Part shown: positions 57,666-64,000 of the stretch, one piece after another | Position numbering within the stretch: position 1 is the first letter of the stretch | Layout of the letters: every line of letters starts with the position of its first letter | Origin: Flammula alnicola | Taxonomy: Eukaryota; Basidiomycota; Agaricomycetes; Agaricales; Strophariaceae | Length of the DNA: 64,000 nt | NCBI GenBank assembly: GCA_015499995.1 | Contig: JADNRV010000138.1 | Location: forward strand, 62,001-126,000 | Direction: 5' to 3' | The notes under the pieces: generated by a model | Seen by the model: the letters and a program-made list of their open reading frames with translations, nothing else | Databases searched by the model: none | Told to the model about the DNA's origin: nothing | Translations under genes and position numbers: made by a program

Positions 57666-58460
57666 AGTGTGAACATACTCACATGAGCATGGAACATACT
57701 CGCATATGTGAGCATGGAACATACTCATGTGAGTGCATAACATACTCATGTGAGTGCATAACATACTCATGTGAGTGCATAACATACTCACGTGAGTGTG
57801 TAACATACTTGCATATGTGAGCATGGAACATACTCGCATATGTGAGCATAGAACATACTCGCATATGTGAACGTGGAACATACTCACGTGAGCACATAAC
57901 ACACTCATGTGAGAACGTAACATACTCACGTGAGTGCGTAACATACACACGTGAGTGCGTAACATACACACGTGAGTGCGTAACATACACACGTGAGTGC
58001 GTAACATACTCACGTGAGTGCGTAACATACTCACGTGAGTGCGTAACATACTCACGTGAGTGCGTAACATACTCACGTGAGTGCGTAACATACTCACGTG
58101 AGTGCGTAACATACTCACGTGAGCATGGAACATACTGGCATATGTGAGCGTGGAACATACTCGCATATGTGAGTGCATAACATACTCGCATATGTGAGTG
58201 CATAACATACTCGCATATGTGAGTGCATAACATACTCGCATATGTGAGTGCATAACATACTCACGTGAGCGCATAACATACTCACGTGAGCATGTAACAT
58301 ACTTGCATATGTGAGCGTGGAACATACTCGCATACGTGAGCATAGAACATACTCACATACGTGAGCATGGAATATACTCACATATGTGAGTGCATAACAT
58401 ACTCACGTGAGCGCATAACATACTCATGTGAGTGTGTAACATACTTGCCTATGTGAGCAT

Positions 58461-58630
58461 GTCATAATTCAGCAGAATGTATTCAGTTAGATGATGAGGG
58501 AAGAAAGAAAAACATAGTCTGATTTGTACAAAATAATCGTAAAGAGATGGAAGAGGGAGAGAGGAAATGATGTATGATAAATCAGTCAACAATTTGCCTG
58601 GCTGAGTGACTCACCAATGAAAACATCATA
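58461..58630 (+). repeat. 170-bp interspersed unit, copy 1
   Basis: Non-satellite sequence starting GTCATAATTCAGCAGAATG and ending CACCAATGAAAACATCAT, with GGAAGAGGGAGAGAGGAAAT in the middle. It is nearly identical to copies at 59756 and 60315 in the same orientation. Confidence 0.9.
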
Positions 58631-59755
58631 CTCACGTGAGTGTGGAACATACTCACATGAGCGTGGAACATACTGACATGAGCGTGGAACATACTCACAT
58701 GAGCGTGGAACATACTCACATGAGCGTGGAACATACTCACATGAGCGTGGAACATACTCACATGAGCGTGGAACATACTCATGTGAGTGTAGTATGTACT
58801 CGCATCTGTGAGTGCATAACATACTCGCATATGTGAGCGCATATCATACTCGCATATGTGAGCGCATATCATACTCGCATATGTGAGCGCATAACATACT
58901 CACATATGTGAGCATAGAACATACTCACATAGGTGCGCATGAAACATACTCATGTGAGCATATAACATACTTGCATATGTGAGCGCATAACATACTTGCG
59001 TATGTGAGTGCATAACATACTTGCATATACTCACATGAGCGTGGAACATACTCACGTAAGTGTAGTATGTACTCGCATATGTGAGCGCATAACATACTCG
59101 CATATGTGAGCATAGAACATACTCGCATACGTGCGCATGGAACATACTCACGTGAGTGTAGTATGTACTTGCATATGTGAGCGCGTAACATACTTGCATA
59201 TGTGAGCGCGTAACATACTTGCATATGTGAGCGCATAACATCCTCACATACGTGAGCATGGAATATACTCACATGAGCGTGTAACATACTTGCATATGTG
59301 CACGCATAACATACTCATGTGAGTGCGTAACATACTCACATGAGCATGGAACATACTCGCATACGTGAGCATGGAACATACTCATGTGAGTGCATAACAT
59401 ACTCACGTGAGTGTGTAACATACTTGCATATGTGAGCATGGAACATACTCACATATGTGAGGTGGAACATACTTGCATATGTGAGCGTGGAACATACTTG
59501 CATATGTGAGTGCGTAACATACTCATGTGAGCGCATAACATACTCACTTGAGCATGTAACATACTCGCATAGATGAGCGTGGAATATACTCGCATATGTG
59601 AGTGTGTAACATACTCACAAACGTGAGCATGGAACATACTCACATACATGAGCGTGGAACATAATACATGAAGGTTCAAACCAATGAGAGAAGAGCGGGA
59701 TGGGGACTTAAAACAGCATAGAAAATAGCCGGGTCAATGAGTATAGCAAACACAT

Positions 59756-59923
59756 GTCATAATTCAGCAAAATGTATTCAGTTAGATGACGAGGGAAGAA
59801 AGAAAAACATAGTCTGATTTGTAAAACATAATCGTAAAGAGATGGAAGAGGGAGAGAGGAAATGATGTATGATAAATCAGTCAACAATTGCCTGGCTGAG
59901 TGACTCACCAATGAAAACATCAT
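59756..59923 (+). repeat. 170-bp interspersed unit, copy 2
   Basis: Same unit with a few substitutions. It is preceded by about 94 bp of further non-satellite DNA (59662-59755) not seen at the other copies, which may be the remnant of a longer ancestral unit. Confidence 0.9.
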
Positions 59924-60314
59924 ACTCACGTGAGCGTGGAACATACTCACGTGAGTGTAGTATGTACTCGCATATGTGAGCGCATAACATACTTGCATAT
60001 GAGAGCATAGAACATACTCACATACGTGTGCATGGAACATACTCACGTGCGCATAGAACATACTCACGTGAGCATATAACATACTTGCATATGTGAGCGC
60101 ATAACATACTTGCATATACTCACGTGAGCGTGGAACATACTCACATAAGTGTAGTATGTACTTGCATATGAGAGCGCATAACATACTCACGTGAGCATGG
60201 AACATACTCGCATATGTGAGCATAGAACATACTTGCATACGTGCACATGGAACATACTCACGTGAGCACATAACATACTCATGTGAGTGTGTAACATACT
60301 TGCCTATGTGAGCA

Positions 60315-60484
60315 TGTCATCATTCAGCAGAATGTATTCAGTTAGATGATGAGGGAAGAAAGAAAAACATATTCTGATTTGTACAAAATAATCGTAAAGA
60401 GATGGAAGAGGGAGAGAGGAAATGATGTATGATAAATCAGTCAACAATTTGCCTGGCCGAGTGACTCACCAATGAAAACATCAT
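60315..60484 (+). repeat. 170-bp interspersed unit, copy 3
   Basis: Same unit. It is followed, as in the other copies, directly by a CTCACGTGAG palindrome, so unit and adjoining satellite were amplified together. Confidence 0.9.
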
Positions 60485-61477
60485 ACTCACGTGAGTGTGG
60501 AACATACTCACGTGAGCATGGAACATACTCACATGAGTGAGGAACATACTCGTATATGTGAGCATGGAACATACTCATGTGAGTGTGGTATGTACTCACA
60601 TATGTGAGCACGGAACATACTTATGTGAGCATGGAACATACTCGCATATGTGAGCGTGGAACATACTCGCATATGTGAGCGTGGAACATACTCGCATATG
60701 TGAGTGCGTAACATACTCGCATATGTGAGCATGTAACATACTTGCATACATGAGTGTGGAACGTACTTGCATATGTGAGCGCATAACATACTCACGTGAG
60801 CGTGGAACACACTCGCATATGTGAGCGCGTAACATACTCACGTGAGCGTGGAGTGAGTGTGTAACATACTCACGTGAGTGCGTAACATACTCACGTGAGT
60901 GCGTAACATACTCACGTGAGTGCGTAACATACTCACGTGAGTGTGTAACATACTCGCATATGTGAGCATGTAACATACTCGCATACATGAGTGTGGAACG
61001 TACTTGCATATTTGAGCGCGTAATATACTCACGTGAGCATGGAACACACTCGCATATGTGAGCGTGTAACATACTCACGTGAGCGTGGAGTGAGTGCGTA
61101 ACATACTCACGTGAGTGCGTAACATACTCGCATATGTGAGCATGTAACATACTCGCATACATGAGTGTGGAACGTACTCGCATATTTGAGCGCGTAACAT
61201 ACTCACGTGAGCGTGGAACACACTCGCATATGTGAGTGTGGTATGTACTCGCATATGTGAGCATACAACCTACTCATATCTCTGAGCATGGAATGTACTT
61301 ACATATATGAGCACATAACATACTCATGTGTGCGCACAAAATGCACTAAAATATGCGAGAACAGAATACACCAATATTCAAGTCACGTCCACTTTGTGAA
61401 TTTCAGTTGATGCCCTCAATTCTATCTACGAAATCTCAAGAACAACTTAACTGAACAAATATAAAGATGTAATATTG

Positions 61478-64000
61478 CTAGCTATATACATGCTCGACAT
61501 TTACAGTGCGCGTCGCTTCGACATTTTGTCCTTCGAAAATGGATTCCGCGATGCTGTCGAAGCAGGCGGCGGACTCAATCTCTCTTCCTCTTCGAAACGA
61601 CGACCGAAAACCGTCGGCTGACGCAGTGAAGGTAATGCTAATTTTTGTTATATTAGTGGCAATTGTCATGATACTGAATGTAATAAGACTCACACAGAGA
61701 GGAACGCGGCTGACGTGGTAACTCCCGTTGTCCAGATGAGGAAGAAGCGCGATGTTCCGACGAATGAGGATGTGATGGGGGCGCCGATGGAACTTGCTCA
61801 TGGCGACGCTGAGTACTCGATGAACCAAATGGATTGATGGAATGAGATGCTTGAACGGACGAGGCTTGCATGCGAGACGGCGCTCCCATGTTAGGAGATG
61901 AAGTCATTCTCGTTAACGAAGGCGCATTGCCCACTTTCTGTAAGGTGGCAACCTTGGATTTCTCCGCGCGTTTCAGCTGTTCAGCTGTAAGAGGGTTTGC
62001 GGCTAGAATAACGTCAGAATACTATCAATCTAATAGATAGATAATGTACAACTTACGCATTTTATCATGCAGAGATGGGGGCTTCTGAGGCAGCAATTGC
62101 TGAGAAGGTCTTGGCTTTACGTGCTTCTGCTGTGCGGCTGTAAGAGACTTCGCAGCTAGAGTAATGTCAGAATACTATCAATCTAATAGATAGATAGTGT
62201 ACAACTTACGCATTTTACCATGCAGAGTTGTGGGCTTCTGAGGCGGGGGCTTCCGAGGCGGCAATTGCTGAGATCTTGGTTCCGTTTGCTCCTTGATCAG
62301 CTCTGAGTTCGTACGTTCTCGCGTCGAGGGCCCCGACAGAGAAGAAGATGGTTCTCGTTCTTCGTCTGTAAAGTCTACATTCATGGGAGAACTTGAATAA
62401 TCGACCATGGGCCGCTTTCGCGTTTTTAAGGCCTCTGGACTATCTGTAGACAACGTGTAAGCAGAAGTTCGACTTATATTTAATGAGTAGTTACCAGGCA
62501 AGTAATAGCGACCACGCCGCTGGCCAGTTGTCGGTGAATGTGGAGGTGTCGAAGGTATACCAAATGGGTTTTGCTGGGTATCGGGATGTGGCGACGAAGC
62601 TGCACTCACGAGTAAGGGCACTAAACAAGGTATCAAGAAATCATGACGTACTGAATGCCTCATCTGATCTACCACCGCAGTCCATCGATTGATCACAGTC
62701 GGTGTAGTCGGTAGTATTAGGTCCATCCCCATCCACGTCCATACCACTAGACGTGCCATCGGTGGTGTCGCCCTTGCCGAAAAGCAAAGGGTCGTTATTG
62801 TCGTCGGTATGTCCGTCGTCTTCTGTCCTTTGCGATCGTTCGGCAGTATTGCTTATCCCCGCCTGGTCGTTAGTGGCCTTCTCTTTTCCCTTCAGACGTT
62901 TACGCTCGGTCGCCTCTTCTACGTCCGTCTCAACGTTCTTCGCCTTCTTCTTTTCCTTCTTCCGGCTGAGCCCGCTCGTCGTTTCGATGGTCGTGTTGCC
63001 ATCCTGCACCTTCTCTTTCGTCTTTGGCGCATCGACCTTAGTCTGCTTGCGAGGCGCCTTAGTCTTACTTCTTGCAGACTTCTTCGCATTGTCGGTAGTC
63101 TCGAGGGGTCGCATGTAAGGTGGGTCGCTGTCGTTGTAATCATCTTTTTCGTCAGCCACGTTCTGGCCAGAAAATAGCTGCATCATCTCTGTAGGAGTAG
63201 ATTAGAAGTACATTGTCATAGTTACAGTACAATACGTACCTTTGCCACGATCTTGCTGCAAAAAACCTGCCATCATATGGCTTTTGCCTCGCGCGAGTGC
63301 CGAAAGAACAATATCAGCCGTTTCGTCAGCGAGAATGTGGTAGCACTTGACTACATTCTTCTGAGGCTGCCGGTGAACACGGCCACAGATTTGAAGCTCG
63401 TCCTGAGAGCTCCATGCCTGGTCCTGCACACTAGTTAGAATCGAATATTCACCGGTGAATATAAAAGTACGTACAAGGTATATTATCCTACTTGCGACGG
63501 TGAGATTGAGGCCTGTAGACCCGACTGACGACATAATAAGGACACGGCATTGAGGGTCCTCGCGGAACTGTTTGACAATTTTTGCTCGCTGCTGGAACGA
63601 CATCTGCCCATCGATCGTGAGGTGGTTTATGCCATACAAATCCAAGACCTGTAAAACTTCAGTAAGATGGCTCAAAGAATAGAAGAAACACCACATACGT
63701 TGCGAAGCAGGCGACCGAGAGACGGAAAGTGCTGATAGATTATAAGCTTGAGGGTTTGTAGCAACTGTTCGCCGGGTTCTAAAGGCGGAAGAGGCGGGAT
63801 CTTGATATGCCCATCCTCGACGGTAATCTCGGGGGCGTCGTCGCGGCTGAGGAGGTGTTGGCAGATGCGAGCGCAGGTGTCCATTTTTGTCGACTTCTTT
63901 TTTTCCCATTCCTCGAGTGACTTGAACTTGGGAATTTCTTCGTCAAGGTTGTATCGCGCATAGCCGATGGCCATTCGATGCTCGATGTAGAAGCTGCGCG
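61478..64000 (-). CDS. SNF2-family DNA-dependent ATPase/helicase, 3' part (continues past window)
   Basis: Minus-strand exons 63699->64000, 63475-63648, 63240-63423, 62652-63188, 62495-62620, 62210-62443, 62057-62155, then from 62002 down. The 5' exons encode the helicase C-terminal lobe: IYQHFPSLGRLLRN, LTIDGQMSFQQRAKIVKQF, motif V VLIMSSVGSTGLNLT, then DQAWSSQDELQICGRVHRQP (motif VI with the arginine finger), and ADIVLSALARGKSHMMAGFL. The ATP-binding lobe must lie beyond 64000. The tail is long, Lys/Glu- and Ser/Pro-rich, with repeated NPFG motifs. These enzymes move or remodel nucleosomes or other DNA-protein complexes. The end is uncertain: the last exon stops at 61658 unless a GTGAGT donor at about 61700 is used, which extends it to 61478. 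Exon 62057-62155 plus its intron is a recent duplication. Confidence 0.85.
62003..62209 (-). repeat. Tandem exon-intron duplication inside the SNF2 gene
   Basis: Introns 62156-62209 and 62003-62056 are both 54 nt and differ at only three positions. The exon between them (62057-62155) ends QKPPSLHDKM, like the exon before it (QKPTTLHGKM), and begins PAKSLTAAQQK, like the exon after (PANPLTAEQLK). The duplicated unit is about 153 bp (99-bp exon plus intron), a multiple of three, so the frame is kept. Confidence 0.85.

Larger units (their letters stand above)
57666..61375 (-). repeat. Palindromic satellite, arm 2 (inverted orientation)
   Basis: The same family read in the opposite direction: units GGAACATACTCACGTGAGCGT or TGCGTAACATACTCACGTGAG (21 bp) mixed with 25-bp units such as GGAACATACTCGCATATGTGAG plus 3 nt. 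Palindromic cores are CTCACGTGAG and CTCRCATATGTGAG. Three non-satellite inserts of about 170 bp interrupt it, and it decays into degenerate copies from about 61260. Confidence 0.9.

Noticed and set aside
57609..59287. Long repetitive proteins encoded by the satellite
   Set aside because: Frames are open on both strands and in several phases at once, lack splice sites or start context, and follow directly from a stop-free 21/25-bp unit.
55925..61375. CRISPR array
   Set aside because: Regular palindromic repeats, but units are contiguous without unique spacers, no cas genes are present and the surroundings are clearly eukaryotic.
62689..63177. Plus-strand ORFs of 121-162 codons
   Set aside because: Antisense to the Lys/Glu-rich SNF2 tail exon; hydrophobic composition is the expected mirror of that exon.

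Overview
The window looks like nuclear DNA of a filamentous basidiomycete, most likely an Agaricomycete. Nearly every recognisable gene is split by 45-65 nt GT-AG introns. The gene content is also typical of that group: DUF6533/DUF6534 membrane proteins, F-box/LRR-like proteins, a BTB protein, paired GFA enzymes, a MATA-type HMG factor, a basidiomycete SNF2 helicase and a Crypton-type tyrosine recombinase. All exon models below were built by hand from reading frame, splice sites and remembered family patterns; no search was run.

Layout. 1-5.6 kb: sparse, with decayed exon-like pieces and hairpins. 5.6-12.6 kb: an accessory island with two intact genes on the + strand, a GEN1/Yen1-like XPG nuclease (6725-8633) and, 139 bp further on, a Crypton-like tyrosine recombinase with a C-terminal GCR1_C-like domain (8773-11263). 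The pair is flanked on both sides by broken TATA-binding-protein-like fragments on the minus strand. The right flank is full of exact short tandem duplications. 13.4-15.7 kb: a secreted phytase-like esterase with two frame breaks and a tRNA-Thr(AGU). 15.9-18.5 kb: a DUF6534 gene whose large intron holds a GC-rich hairpin block. 20-22.8 kb: an F-box gene and mitochondrial ATP synthase subunit g. 26-29 kb: two tandem GFA genes and a 1.06-kb inverted-repeat MITE-like element. 29.7-31.2 kb: an F-box gene with an in-frame stop at codon 9. 32.8-33.4 kb: a DUF6533 remnant. 38.3-39.8 kb: an HMG-box transcription factor with about 5.7 kb of gene-poor DNA upstream. 45.6-49.3 kb: a divergent pair of housekeeping genes, SLM1/2-like and PHO88/SND3.

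The right end looks like a rearranged chromosome end. A BTB gene (54979-55755) loses its 5' part where a TTAGGG-like stretch and a G-rich GTAGG tract begin. A palindromic satellite of about 5.5 kb follows (about 55.9-61.4 kb). It is built from 21-bp units with a CTCACGTGAG core and 25-bp units with a CTCRCATATGTGAG core, and its orientation flips near 57.67 kb. Beyond it lies the 3' half of an SNF2 helicase gene that contains a recent exon-intron duplication.

Two candidate systems stand out. One is the nuclease plus tyrosine-recombinase pair, an enzyme that makes Holliday junctions beside a Holliday-junction-resolvase relative. The other is the truncated gene, telomere-like tract, inverted palindromic satellite and helicase block.
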